DNA from: Tabrizicola_A sp965284335
GTDB taxonomy: Bacteria > Pseudomonadota > Alphaproteobacteria > Rhodobacterales > Rhodobacteraceae
Assembly: GCF_965284335.1 (NCBI RefSeq)
Contig: NZ_OZ260076.1
Length of the DNA stretch: 64,000 nucleotides
Strand: one strand, 5' to 3'
The notes below the pieces were generated by a model. The model ran no database searches. It saw only the letters and a list, made by a program, of their open reading frames with translations, and was not told where the DNA came from. Shown piece after piece: positions 10,413 through 18,689 of the stretch. The position numbers and the translations under genes were made by a program. The stretch's first letter is position 1. Every line of letters begins with the position of its first letter.

Positions 10413-11387
10413 TTACGCCACCCGGTCGCGCGGCTGGCGGCCTTCGAAGAAGTCCGACAGGTTTTCCAGCACACGAAAGCCCATGGCCTCGCGCGTTTCG
10501 CGGGTGGCCGAGCCGAGATGCGGCAGAAGCACCAGATTGTCGGAATCCAAAAGTTCGCGCGGGATTTTGGGTTCGCGTTCGAACACATCCAGACCTGCAC
10601 CACCGATGGTGCCGAACCACAGCGCCTGCGCCAGCGCGTGTTCGTCCACCACTTCGCCACGCGCGGTGTTGATGAGAAAGGCGCCCGGGCGCATCAGGTC
10701 CAGCCTGCGGCTGTTGATGAGATGGCGGTTGGCCGCGCCGCCCGGGCAGTGCAGGGAAACGAAATCGCACTGGGGAAGAAGCTCTTCGATGGTGGGAACC
10801 TGCACCGCGTTGTAGCGCGCCAGCACTTCGGTCGGGACGGGCGAGCGGTTCTGCACCAGAATTTTCATGCCAAAGCCGAAATGGGCACGCTGCGCCATGG
10901 CCTGACCGATGCGGCCAAAGCCGATGATCCCCAGCGTGGCACCCGAAACCTTGGTGCCGATCAGGTGAGTGGGACGCCAGCCCGTCCAGCGGCCCTCGCG
11001 CAACTCGCGTTCGCCCTCGCCTGCGCGGCGGGCGACCATAAGCATCAAGGTCATGGCGATGTCGGCGGTGCATTCCGAAAGCACGTCGGGCGTATTGGTC
11101 ACCGCGATGCCGCGATCCTTGGCGGCGGCGGTGTCGATATGGGCAAAGCCCACACCGTAATTGGCCAGGATTTTCGTGCGCGGCGCGGCGCGGTCAAAGA
11201 CCGCCGCAGGAAGGCGGTCGGTCACGGTGGGCAGGATCGCGTCATAGCTGCCAAGCGCGCCCTGGAAATCCGCCTCGGTCAGCGGGGTGTCCGAAGTGTT
11301 GAGGCGAAGATCGAAGATCTCAGCCATCTTCGCCTCAACTGCCTGCGGCCAGCGCCGCGTAACTAAAACCTTGGGTTTTGCCATCAT
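10413..11387 (-). CDS. hprA: Hydroxypyruvate reductase / D-glycerate dehydrogenase
   Basis: 324 residues of the D-2-hydroxyacid dehydrogenase family. The NAD(P) motif GIIGFGRIGQ sits mid-protein. The catalytic Arg is in NTARGEVVDE, the Glu in VFEREP and the His in LLPHLGSAT. In the serine cycle it reduces hydroxypyruvate, the product of serine-glyoxylate aminotransferase, to D-glycerate. Two adjacent start codons (11387 and 11384) follow a GGGGGG stretch seven bases after the mtkB stop; an in-frame extension to 11537 overlaps mtkB and is rejected. The operon context, not the sequence alone, selects hydroxypyruvate over glyoxylate or formate as substrate. Confidence 0.9.
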   Translation of the reverse strand: MMAKPKVLVTRRWPQAVEAKMAEIFDLRLNTSDTPLTEADFQGALGSYDAILPTVTDRLPAAVFDRAAPRTKILANYGVGFAHIDTAAAKDRGIAVTNTPDVLSECTADIAMTLMLMVARRAGEGERELREGRWTGWRPTHLIGTKVSGATLGIIGFGRIGQAMAQRAHFGFGMKILVQNRSPVPTEVLARYNAVQVPTIEELLPQCDFVSLHCPGGAANRHLINSRRLDLMRPGAFLINTARGEVVDEHALAQALWFGTIGGAGLDVFEREPKIPRELLDSDNLVLLPHLGSATRETREAMGFRVLENLSDFFEGRQPRDRVA

Positions 11388-11394
11388 GCCCCCC

Positions 11395-12288
11395 TTAGGC
11401 CGCACGCTTGGCCATGACACGCGCCACGGTCTCGCCGATGACCGAGGGGTTCTCGGCCACGGTGACCCCGGCATCGGAGAGGATTTCCACCTTTTCCGAC
11501 GCGCTTTCGCCAAAGGCCGAGATGATCGCGCCCGCATGGCCCATGGTGCGGCCCTTGGGGGCGGTGAGGCCCGCGATATAGGCGATGACCGGTTTGGTCA
11601 TGTGCTCTTGGATATAGGTGGCAGCTTCGGCCTCTTGCGGGCCACCGATTTCGCCGATCATGCAGATCACATGGGTGTCGGGATCAGCCTCGAACCGTTC
11701 AAGGATGTCGCGGAAGGACGAGCCGTTGATCGGGTCACCGCCGATGCCCACAGAGGTGGACACGCCGATGCCGCGGTCTTTCAGCTGCTGGGCGGCCTCA
11801 TAGCCCAAGGTGCCCGAGCGGCTGACGATGCCGACATGGCCCGGCAGGTAGATATGGCCGGGCATGATGCCCAAAAGCGCCTTGCCGGGGCTGATGGTGC
11901 CCGCACAGTTCGGGCCGGTCAGCACCATACGCCGCTCGCGCGGGTAGCGCATCATGTAGCGTTTGACGAGGATCATGTCCTGCGCCGGGATGCCGTCGGT
12001 GATGCAGACACAATAGCGGATGCCGGCATCGGCGGCTTCCATGATGCTGTCGGCGGCGAAGGGCGGGGGGACGAACACAAGGCTCGTATCGGCGCCGGTG
12101 GCGGCCACGGCCTGTTTCACGGTGTCGAACACCGGCACGCCAAAGACGGTTTCGCCGCCTTTGCCGGGCACGACGCCACCAACGACATTGGTGCCATAGT
12201 CCAGCATTTCCTTGGCGTGGAACTGGGCCATGCGGCCGGTGATGCCCTGCACGATGACACGGCTGGCGCGATCAAGAAGGATGCTCAT
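11395..12288 (-). CDS. mtkB: Malate-CoA ligase (malate thiokinase), alpha subunit
   Basis: 297 residues of the succinyl-CoA synthetase alpha family. It has the CoA-binding GITGRMAQFHA loop (15-25), the SRSGTLGYEA segment, and the phospho-accepting His251 in GRTMGHAGAI. With MtkA it makes malyl-CoA from malate, CoA and ATP. The malate rather than succinate assignment rests on its place between sgaA/mtkA and hprA/ppc, with malyl-CoA lyase nearby. Its ATG shares one base with the mtkA stop (TGATG), so the two subunits are translationally coupled. A true sucCD copy would be expected elsewhere, beside the 2-oxoglutarate dehydrogenase genes. Confidence 0.92.
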   Translation of the reverse strand: MSILLDRASRVIVQGITGRMAQFHAKEMLDYGTNVVGGVVPGKGGETVFGVPVFDTVKQAVAATGADTSLVFVPPPFAADSIMEAADAGIRYCVCITDGIPAQDMILVKRYMMRYPRERRMVLTGPNCAGTISPGKALLGIMPGHIYLPGHVGIVSRSGTLGYEAAQQLKDRGIGVSTSVGIGGDPINGSSFRDILERFEADPDTHVICMIGEIGGPQEAEAATYIQEHMTKPVIAYIAGLTAPKGRTMGHAGAIISAFGESASEKVEILSDAGVTVAENPSVIGETVARVMAKRAA

Positions 12289-13484
12289 CAGATGGCCCTC
12301 ACGGTGGTGTTCTGCTTGCGGTCGTTCTTCCAGGCGATGACGGCGCGTTCGGCCGCCTCCATCAGCGTATTGGCGCGGATGATCGGCAGGCCCGACTTGG
12401 CGAGGATCTTCTGACCCTCTTCCACATTGGTGCCCGACAGGCGCACGATCACCGGCACGTTCACCGGGTTCGCCGTCAGCGCCTGCACCACCCCTTCGGC
12501 AACCCAGTCGCAGCGGTTGATGCCGGCGAAGATGTTGACAAGGATGGCTTCGACATTCTCATCCGACATCACGAGGCGGAAGGCCTTGGCCACACGCTCG
12601 GGCGTTGCCCCGCCGCCGATGTCGAGGAAGTTCGCAGGCTCGCCGCCTGCCAGTTTGATGGTGTCCATCGTGGCCATGGCAAGGCCCGCGCCGTTGACGA
12701 TGCAGCCGATGTTGCCCGACAGGCCGATATAGGCCAGTCCCCGATCGGCGGCGCGGCTTTCGCGCGGGTCTTCTTGCGACTTGTCGCGCAGCTCGGCCAC
12801 CTGCGGGTGGCGGAAGAGCGCGTTGGTGTCGAAGGTCATCTTGGCATCGAGCGCGAGGATACGGTTGTCGGCGGTGATGACCAGCGGGTTGATTTCCACC
12901 ATGGTGGCATCCAGATCGCGGAAGGCGCGGTAGCAGCCTTGCAGCGTGCGCACCATCTGCTGGGTCAGCGCGGTGGGGATGCCAAGCGCATAGGAAATCT
13001 CGCGCGCCTGAAACTCTTGCAGGCCCACGGCGGGTTCCACGGTCGAGCGCACGATCGACTCGGGGCGCTGTTCGGAAATCTCTTCTATCTCCATCCCGCC
13101 TTCGGAAGAGGCGACGATCATGATGCGCTGGGTCGAGCGGTCCAGCACGAAGCCCAGATAGATCTCGCGGTTGAACTCCACGGCGCTTTCCACATAGACG
13201 CGGTAGATGCCCTTGCCCTCGGGCCCGGTCTGATGCGTCACCAGCTTGCGGCCGAACATGTCGTTCGTCGCGTCCTGGATTTCATGTTCGGACTTGCACA
13301 GCTTGACGCCGCCCGCCTTGCCACGCCCGCCCGCATGGACCTGCGCCTTGACGATCCAGCGGTTGCCGCCCAGTTCGCGCGCCCGGTAGGCCGCCTGTTC
13401 GGGGCTGTAGGCCAGCGCCCCCGGCGGCACCGCGACGCCGAATTTTGCCAGGATTTCCTTGGCCTGATATTCGTGGATGTCCAT
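12288..13484 (-). CDS. mtkA: Malate-CoA ligase (malate thiokinase), beta subunit
   Basis: 398 residues of the succinyl-CoA synthetase beta family. An ATP-grasp N-terminal half begins MDIHEYQAKEILAKFGV and includes VKAQVHAGGRGKAGGVK. A C-terminal CoA-ligase domain carries FLDIGGGATPERVAKAF, NIFAGINRCDWVAEG and VRLSGTNVEEG. It binds nucleotide and the carboxylate substrate and works with MtkB. It lies 26 bases after the sgaA stop and overlaps mtkB by one base. Substrate choice (malate) is inferred from the serine-cycle cluster. Confidence 0.92.
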   Translation of the reverse strand: MDIHEYQAKEILAKFGVAVPPGALAYSPEQAAYRARELGGNRWIVKAQVHAGGRGKAGGVKLCKSEHEIQDATNDMFGRKLVTHQTGPEGKGIYRVYVESAVEFNREIYLGFVLDRSTQRIMIVASSEGGMEIEEISEQRPESIVRSTVEPAVGLQEFQAREISYALGIPTALTQQMVRTLQGCYRAFRDLDATMVEINPLVITADNRILALDAKMTFDTNALFRHPQVAELRDKSQEDPRESRAADRGLAYIGLSGNIGCIVNGAGLAMATMDTIKLAGGEPANFLDIGGGATPERVAKAFRLVMSDENVEAILVNIFAGINRCDWVAEGVVQALTANPVNVPVIVRLSGTNVEEGQKILAKSGLPIIRANTLMEAAERAVIAWKNDRKQNTTVRAI

Positions 13485-13510
13485 TCTTGCCTCCCTCCCT
13501 CAGGCCGAGA

Positions 13511-14758
13511 TCACTCGGCGGCCATTTCCGCAAGGTAATGCCGGTTCAGCGCCTCCCGCGCCGCGCCGACATCTGCCCCCGCGCCCATTTCGTTCATCGC
13601 GGCGGCGAAACGCTCGACGATGTCGGTGATGGCCTGGCGGGAGAGTTGGTTCAGGATGCCGATCCGGACCTGCACCGGCTCCGACAGCGTGGGCCAGATG
13701 CCGAAGCCGCGCGCGCGGCAGGCCTGCACCAGATCCTTTTCGCGACCGGCAAGCTTGCCCGGCAGGTTCAGGACGACAAGGCTGGTCATGTTCGAGGTGA
13801 CATCGCAGCCAAGGGCGATGACGGCGGCGCGCAGGGCGGCCTCGTGGAAGGCATAGTCAGCAGCCTTTTGCGCCTTGCCGTGCTGCAGGTTGATGCGCAG
13901 CGCCTCGTGGAAGGCGGCGACGGCATAGCCCGAATGGGTGCGGTGATAGGTGCCGGCGGCGCTGTCCTTGCCGTCATGGATGGCCCAGTGGCGCGCCTCC
14001 ATGATCGGGTGGTTCACATAGGTGGACGAGCCATTGGCGCGCAGGTGGGCAATGTAGCGGTCCGAAAAGCTGACCGGGGCATAGGTGAGCGGCAGGCAGA
14101 GCACGCCCTTTTGCGGGCAAGAGGCCCAGCCGACGATGCCGGGGTAATCGTCGATGTCGAAATCCTCGATGCCCAGCGACGAGACCGCATCGACCAGACC
14201 CATCACGCCGTGGCGTTCGCAGGCGTCGGAAAAGGCGCGGATGTCGTTGATCCGGCCCGAGCCGGTTTCCCAATGCGCCATGACGGCCCAAGTCGGCTTG
14301 TGGGTGGACAGCGCGGTCTCGATCACGTCGCCGGTGACCGACTGGCCGTGCGGCACGGTGACGAGCGTGACATTGGCCGGGCGCGGGTCCAGCGAATTGG
14401 CGGCCAGATCCTCGCGGCTGGCGGCGCGCATCCGCACGGTCAGCGCGTCGATGCCGCTGAAGGTGCCGTTGACGAAGGTCACGACCTTGTCGCCGGGCAG
14501 GATGGCGCTGAACAGGCAGTCGAGCCCGCTCCAGCCGGTGCCGGCGACGCCGAAGGTGTAGGTGTTCTTCGTGCCCCAGACCTTGCGCAGCATCTCTTTG
14601 CATTCGATCATGCCGCGCAACACGTCGGCCTGCATGTGATCGGCAAGGCCGGCGTTGGCATAGGCGGCCAGAACGCGGGCATCGGTGTTGCCGGGGCCCG
14701 GGCCAGCGGCCAGGGTTTCGGGAATCTGCAACTGCGGCGGAATGGTGGTATTGGTCAC
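13511..14758 (-). CDS. sgaA: Serine-glyoxylate aminotransferase (class V)
   Basis: 415 residues from a GTG at 14758, chosen because GGGAGGA lies at good distance; an in-frame ATG at 14815 lacks this. The class-V PLP features are present: AAGPGPGNT near residue 18, GTGWSGLD (73-80), the PLP aspartate in LVDAVSS (Asp190), and the Schiff-base Lys217 in SCPQKGVL. The enzyme moves the amino group of serine to glyoxylate, giving hydroxypyruvate and glycine. It is the first gene of the leftward serine-cycle operon. A related class-V activity (for example alanine-glyoxylate or pyridoxamine-pyruvate transamination) is possible on sequence alone, but the context favours SgaA. Confidence 0.88.
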   Translation of the reverse strand: MTNTTIPPQLQIPETLAAGPGPGNTDARVLAAYANAGLADHMQADVLRGMIECKEMLRKVWGTKNTYTFGVAGTGWSGLDCLFSAILPGDKVVTFVNGTFSGIDALTVRMRAASREDLAANSLDPRPANVTLVTVPHGQSVTGDVIETALSTHKPTWAVMAHWETGSGRINDIRAFSDACERHGVMGLVDAVSSLGIEDFDIDDYPGIVGWASCPQKGVLCLPLTYAPVSFSDRYIAHLRANGSSTYVNHPIMEARHWAIHDGKDSAAGTYHRTHSGYAVAAFHEALRINLQHGKAQKAADYAFHEAALRAAVIALGCDVTSNMTSLVVLNLPGKLAGREKDLVQACRARGFGIWPTLSEPVQVRIGILNQLSRQAITDIVERFAAAMNEMGAGADVGAAREALNRHYLAEMAAE

Positions 14759-14959
14759 GGACGATCCTCCCTCGGATGTTGGGACCACCAGATGCGGCTT
14801 TGACTTTTGGGGCAACCTTCCTTAATCCTGCTTTTAGAAGTCCTTATGGGTGGGAAAATTACTACCCAAATTGGTAAGTATGCGGGTGTATACCGTTCGC
14901 GACCTAGCAAAATGGGTAGGTTTTCGAAATTCATCCTACAGGAACCGGGGTGCGGAACC
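14759..14959. promoter_or_regulatory. Shared regulatory region of the two serine-cycle transcription units
   Basis: About 200 bases separate the divergent sgaA and regulator genes; this stretch is visibly richer in A+T than its surroundings. It holds three copies of a TGGGTRG motif: ATGGGTGGG at 14846-14854, its inverse CTACCCAAAT at 14862-14871, and AATGGGTAGG at 14911-14920. TGTATAC occurs at 14887-14893 and again upstream of mcl at 15594-15600. These are candidate binding sites for the adjacent regulator; no clear sigma-70 promoter stands out. Confidence 0.5.
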
Positions 14960-15577
14960 ATGGAAAACAGGCTGGAACAGATTGATTTGGCCTTGGCCGA
15001 GGGCAACCCTCTGGTGCTGTCGGCCCTGTCGGAAGTGTTTGAGAAAGATCGAAGATTCTCGCTGGTCTCCACCTCCTCGACCGCCGAGGGGTTCCTTGGC
15101 GCGGTGATGCGGGTGCCGGTCAAGGTGGGGGTGATCGACTGGCATATCCCGCAACTGGGCGGCCAAAAGCTGACCGAGGTGCTGCGCGATCAGATCGGCG
15201 CGCCGCGGCTGGTGATCTATGCCGAGGATCCGGCCGGCACCGAATCGCTCAAGGCCATGGCGGCGGGGGCGGCGGGGTTCGTGGATCGCAAGTCGCCGGT
15301 GGAAAAGCTTTTGGACACCTGCCTTGACGTGGCGGCGGGCAAGATGGTGTTTCCCTTTGTCGATGTACGGGGCCTGCAAGCAGACCCGATCCACCAGCTG
15401 ACGCGCCGCGAAAAGGCGCTGCTGGAGGCCTTGGCGAACGGTCTGGCCAACAAGGATCTGGCCCGCGAATTCGACATCTCGACCAACACGGTGAAGTATC
15501 ACCTGACCAATCTTTTCGAGAAACTTGGGGTGTCGAGCCGCACGCAGGCTGTTGCCTATTACTTCAAGTCACGCTAG
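14960..15577 (+). CDS. LuxR/NarL-type response regulator with altered receiver, likely serine-cycle regulator
   Basis: 205 residues from the ATG at 14960; an in-frame extension to 14807 runs through the regulatory region and is rejected. Residues 1-120 form a receiver-like domain. The phospho-acceptor position is present (Asp60 in VIDWHIPQ) and so is the conserved Lys111. The acidic pair near residue 14 is reduced to one Glu (LAEGNP), and the Ser/Thr after strand 4 is replaced (VIYAED). Residues 147-205 are a GerE helix-turn-helix (LTRREKALLEALANGLANKDLA through TNTVKYHLTNLFEKLG). It sits between the divergent sgaA operon and mcl-gckA, so control of both is a reasonable inference. No partner kinase is seen in the window. 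Confidence 0.85.
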   Translation: MENRLEQIDLALAEGNPLVLSALSEVFEKDRRFSLVSTSSTAEGFLGAVMRVPVKVGVIDWHIPQLGGQKLTEVLRDQIGAPRLVIYAEDPAGTESLKAMAAGAAGFVDRKSPVEKLLDTCLDVAAGKMVFPFVDVRGLQADPIHQLTRREKALLEALANGLANKDLAREFDISTNTVKYHLTNLFEKLGVSSRTQAVAYYFKSR

Positions 15578-15682
15578 GCAGATTGCATGCGATTGTATAC
15601 TTTCAGGAAATTATTTTTCTTGACAGTATAGGTTTTTGCGCCGCTTTCTGGCCCCAAATCCGGCAAACAGAAAGGCCACCGC

Positions 15683-16660
15683 ATGAGCTTTCACGTCATC
15701 ACCCAAGCCCCGGCGCGGCTGAATCGCAGCGAGTTGGCCGTTCCCGGCAGCGCACCGCAAATGTTTGAAAAGGCAGCGCAATCTGATGCCGATGTGATCT
15801 TCCTTGATCTGGAAGACGCGGTCGCGCCCGATGACAAGGCGCAGGCGCGCAAGAACATCATCAAGGCCCTGAACGAGATGGATTGGGGCAAGAAAACCAT
15901 GTCGGTCCGAATCAATGGTCTCGACACGCATTACATGTATCGCGACGTGGTGGATGTGGTGGAACAGGCCGGTGAGCGGCTGAATCTGATCATGATCCCC
16001 AAGGTTGGCACCGCCGCCGATGTCTACGCCGTCGACATGATGGTGACGCAGATCGAGGACGCGATGGGCTATAAGAAGCGCATCGGCTTCGAGCACATCA
16101 TCGAGACCGCGCTGGGCATGCAGAACGTCAGCGAAATCGCGGCGGCGTCGAAGCGCAACGAAAGCCTGCATTTCGGCGTGGCCGATTATGCCGCCTCGAC
16201 CCGCGCGCGCACCACGATCATCGGGGGCGTCAACCCGGATTATTCCGTGCTGACCGACAAGCTGGAGGACGGCAGCCGCGCGGTGCATTGGGGCGACATG
16301 TGGCACTATGCGCTGGCCCGTATGGTGGTTGCAGCGCGGGCCAATGGCTTGCGCCCGGTGGATGGGCCTTTCGGGGATTTCTCCGACCCCGACGGCTATC
16401 GCGCCGCCGCCAAGCGGGCTGCGGTTCTGGGATGCGAGGGCAAATGGGCCATTCACCCCAGCCAGATTGCGCTGGCCAATGAGGTGATGAGCCCGTCCGA
16501 GGCCGAGGTGACCCGCGCCAAGCGCATCCTTGAGGCGATGGCGCAGGCCGCTGCCGAGGGCAAGGGCGCGGTGTCGCTGGATGGCCGCCTGATCGACTAT
16601 GCCTCGATCCGGCAGGCCGAGGTGCTGGTGCAGAAGGCCAAGCAGATCTCGGGGGCGTAA
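15683..16660 (+). CDS. mcl1: L-malyl-CoA / beta-methylmalyl-CoA lyase
   Basis: 325 residues of the HpcH/HpaI aldolase superfamily. The TIM-barrel landmarks are visible: LDLEDAV (41-47), Arg76 in SVRING, Mg-binding Glu141 in FEHIIETALG and Asp168 in FGVADYA, and an acidic residue near 300 in SLDGRLID. It splits malyl-CoA into acetyl-CoA and glyoxylate, closing the serine cycle. Family members can also act on methylmalyl-CoA in the ethylmalonyl-CoA pathway. The 105 bases upstream contain TTGACA at 15620-15625 without a convincing -10 box, and a TGTATAC copy also found upstream of sgaA. The gene abuts gckA directly. Confidence 0.95.
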   Translation: MSFHVITQAPARLNRSELAVPGSAPQMFEKAAQSDADVIFLDLEDAVAPDDKAQARKNIIKALNEMDWGKKTMSVRINGLDTHYMYRDVVDVVEQAGERLNLIMIPKVGTAADVYAVDMMVTQIEDAMGYKKRIGFEHIIETALGMQNVSEIAAASKRNESLHFGVADYAASTRARTTIIGGVNPDYSVLTDKLEDGSRAVHWGDMWHYALARMVVAARANGLRPVDGPFGDFSDPDGYRAAAKRAAVLGCEGKWAIHPSQIALANEVMSPSEAEVTRAKRILEAMAQAAAEGKGAVSLDGRLIDYASIRQAEVLVQKAKQISGA

Positions 16661-17908
16661 GTGGACCTGCGCGAGACGGCCAAATCGCTGTTCCAAACCG
16701 CCTGCACGGCGGCGGATCCCGGCATGGCGCTGTCGCGCGCCCTTAACACGCACCCATTGCCTCGCCCAGATGTGGGCGGGGCGTATCGGATTGTCGCCAT
16801 CGGCAAGGCGGCCGTTCCCATGTCGGAACGGCTGATCTCTGGCCTGAAAGGGCAGGATTTCAAGGCCTTGGTGGTGACCAACTATGAAAACGCACGGCCA
16901 GTTAATGGTGCGGTCGTCATGGCCTCGGGCCATCCGGTGCCGGATGAAAACGGCGCCAAGGCGGCCTTTGCGGTGGAGGCGATGCTGGCCGATGCCACGC
17001 CCGCCGACCGGGTGATCGCGCTGATATCGGGCGGCGGATCGGCGCTGTTGCCAGCCCCGGTCGAGGGGGTCACGCTGGCCGACAAGGCCGAGACCAGTCG
17101 GCTTTTGTTGGGCGCAGGCGTGGATATTTCCCAGCTTAATCTGGTGCGGCAGGCCCTGTCGCGGCTGAAGGGCGGGGGCCTCTTGCGTTCAGCCCACCCC
17201 GCGCCGGTGACAGGCTATATCTTGTCGGATGTGATTGGCGATGATCTGCGGGTCATTGCCTCGGGCCTGACGGTCGCCCCGGCGGGCAGCCGCGCGGAGG
17301 CCCGCGCGCTGCTCAAGGGCAAAGGGCTTTGGGCCGATCTACCCGCATCGGTGAAAGCGGCCTTGCAAAAGAAGCGGGACGAGACGCCCCTGCCCCCCGC
17401 GCAAAACCTGCTGATCGGATCGAACCGCAAAAGCCTTGAGGCGATGCAGGCCGCAGCCGGGCCGGGGGCGGTGATTGTCTCTGACCGGCTGGAGGGCGAT
17501 GTGGCCGATGCCGCAGCCAAAATCATTGCCGCCGCAAAGGCGCAACAAGGCCCGGGCTGCCTGATCTTTGGCGGGGAAACCACGGTGCGGCTGCAAGGCA
17601 CGGGGCTGGGTGGCCGCAATCAAGAACTGGCGCTGCGGGTGACGATGGGCATGCCCGAGCTTGGGCGCGATTGGGTATTCCTGTCGGGCGGCACCGATGG
17701 CCGCGACGGACCGACCGATGCGGCGGGCGGCATGGTGGACGGGGTCACCGTGGCGCGGATCATCGCGGCAGGGGGCGATCCGGCGGCGCTTTTGGCCAAT
17801 AATGACAGCCACCGCGCGCTGTCTTTGGCGGGCGATCTGTTGATCAGCGGCGCCACGGGCACCAATGTGGCCGATGTTCAAGTGCTGCTTCTGGGTGCGA
17901 CCCCTTAG
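16661..17908 (+). CDS. gckA: Glycerate 2-kinase (MOFRL family)
   Basis: 415 residues. The N-terminal glycerate kinase fold shows VAIGKAAVPM, ASGHPVPDENG and SGGGSALLPAPVEG. The C-terminal MOFRL domain shows FGGETTVRLQGTGLGGRNQELAL and FLSGGTDGRDGPTDAAGG. It phosphorylates D-glycerate to 2-phosphoglycerate, returning carbon from the HprA product toward PEP. It starts with GTG immediately after the mcl stop (TAAGTG), so it must be co-transcribed and coupled. Enolase and malate dehydrogenase, the remaining cycle enzymes, are not in the window. Confidence 0.93.
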   Translation: MDLRETAKSLFQTACTAADPGMALSRALNTHPLPRPDVGGAYRIVAIGKAAVPMSERLISGLKGQDFKALVVTNYENARPVNGAVVMASGHPVPDENGAKAAFAVEAMLADATPADRVIALISGGGSALLPAPVEGVTLADKAETSRLLLGAGVDISQLNLVRQALSRLKGGGLLRSAHPAPVTGYILSDVIGDDLRVIASGLTVAPAGSRAEARALLKGKGLWADLPASVKAALQKKRDETPLPPAQNLLIGSNRKSLEAMQAAAGPGAVIVSDRLEGDVADAAAKIIAAAKAQQGPGCLIFGGETTVRLQGTGLGGRNQELALRVTMGMPELGRDWVFLSGGTDGRDGPTDAAGGMVDGVTVARIIAAGGDPAALLANNDSHRALSLAGDLLISGATGTNVADVQVLLLGATP

Positions 17909-17920
17909 GCGCATCTGTTC

Positions 17921-17949
17921 TTGCAATCACGGGGGGATCGGCCTATAAG
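17921..17949 (+). promoter_or_regulatory. Sigma-70-like promoter of the rimP-nusA-infB operon
   Basis: TTGCAA at 17921-17926 and TATAAG at 17944-17949 are separated by exactly 17 bases, a near-consensus spacing. The promoter starts 12 bases after the gckA stop and would begin transcription around 17956, giving an 80-base leader in front of rimP. Confidence 0.6.
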
Positions 17950-17964
17950 CCCTTCAACAGCGGT

Positions 17965-18022
17965 TTCAGGGTCCACACCTGAAGCTACCGAAAGTCACGG
18001 CGGGCCTCTGTGGCCCGTTTTT
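17965..18022 (+). promoter_or_regulatory. Structured leader with terminator-like hairpin upstream of rimP
   Basis: Two hairpins follow the predicted promoter. TTCAGG (17965-17970) pairs with CCTGAA (17978-17983). CGGGCC (18001-18006) pairs with GGCCCG (18012-18017) and is followed directly by TTTTT (18018-18022), an intrinsic-terminator shape. It ends 16 bases before the rimP start, too late to serve only as the gckA terminator if the promoter above is real. It may act as an attenuator of the operon that encodes NusA; that is inference. Confidence 0.5.
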
Positions 18023-18038
18023 CATTTCTGGAACCTCA

Positions 18039-18659
18039 ATGTCTGATCTTGTCGCCAAAACTGCCATGGACCGCCGCCTTGCGGACATCGTCCAGCCCGT
18101 GATTGAGGGGCTGGGCTTTGAACTGGTGCGCATCCGTCTGATGGGCGGGGCGACGCGCACGCTCCAGATCATGGCCGACAAGCCCGAAGGCGGCATCGAA
18201 GTGGACCATTGCGGCGATATTTCCACCGCCGTTTCCGCCGTTCTAGACGTGGAAGACCCGATTGAAGAGAATTACACGCTGGAAGTGTCATCTCCCGGCA
18301 TCGACCGCCCGCTGACCCGTCTGAAAGATTTCGAGATGTGGAAAGGCTGGGAGGCCCGGATCGAGACGACCGAGCTGATCGACGGCCGCCGCCGCTTTAA
18401 GGGCACGCTTGGCGGGGTTGAGGGGGATGAAGTTCTGATCCAACTCGACGAGGGCAAGGAACCCGTGACCATCGGATTGCAGTTCGACTGGCTCTCTGAC
18501 GCCAAGCTGATTCTCACCGATGAGCTGATTTCCGAAATGCTGCGTCAGAAAAAGGCCAGCGGCGTGATCGACGAATCACAGTTCGACGAAATTGACGAAA
18601 CCGACGGGGACGACGACAGCGACGCCCCCGAAAACGCCCCCGAATCCCCCAAACACTAA
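18039..18659 (+). CDS. rimP: Ribosome maturation factor RimP
   Basis: 206 residues. The RimP core is clear: a first domain with DIVQPVIEGLGFELVRIRLMGG and HCGDISTAVSAVLDVEDPIEENYTLEVSSPGIDRPLTRLKDF, then a C-terminal SH3-like barrel (GTLGGVEGDEVLIQL). A C-terminal tail of about 40 residues is rich in Asp and Glu (ETDGDDDSD), typical of alphaproteobacterial forms. It takes part in 30S subunit assembly. It is the first gene of rimP-nusA-ylxR-infB, with 30 bases to nusA. Confidence 0.96.
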   Translation: MSDLVAKTAMDRRLADIVQPVIEGLGFELVRIRLMGGATRTLQIMADKPEGGIEVDHCGDISTAVSAVLDVEDPIEENYTLEVSSPGIDRPLTRLKDFEMWKGWEARIETTELIDGRRRFKGTLGGVEGDEVLIQLDEGKEPVTIGLQFDWLSDAKLILTDELISEMLRQKKASGVIDESQFDEIDETDGDDDSDAPENAPESPKH

Positions 18660-18689
18660 GCCCATAAACACGAAGCTTGGAGAAAACCC

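Noticed and set aside
15620..15648. Sigma-70 promoter for mcl (TTGACA)
   Set aside because: The -35-like box is perfect but no acceptable -10 box lies at 16-18 bases.
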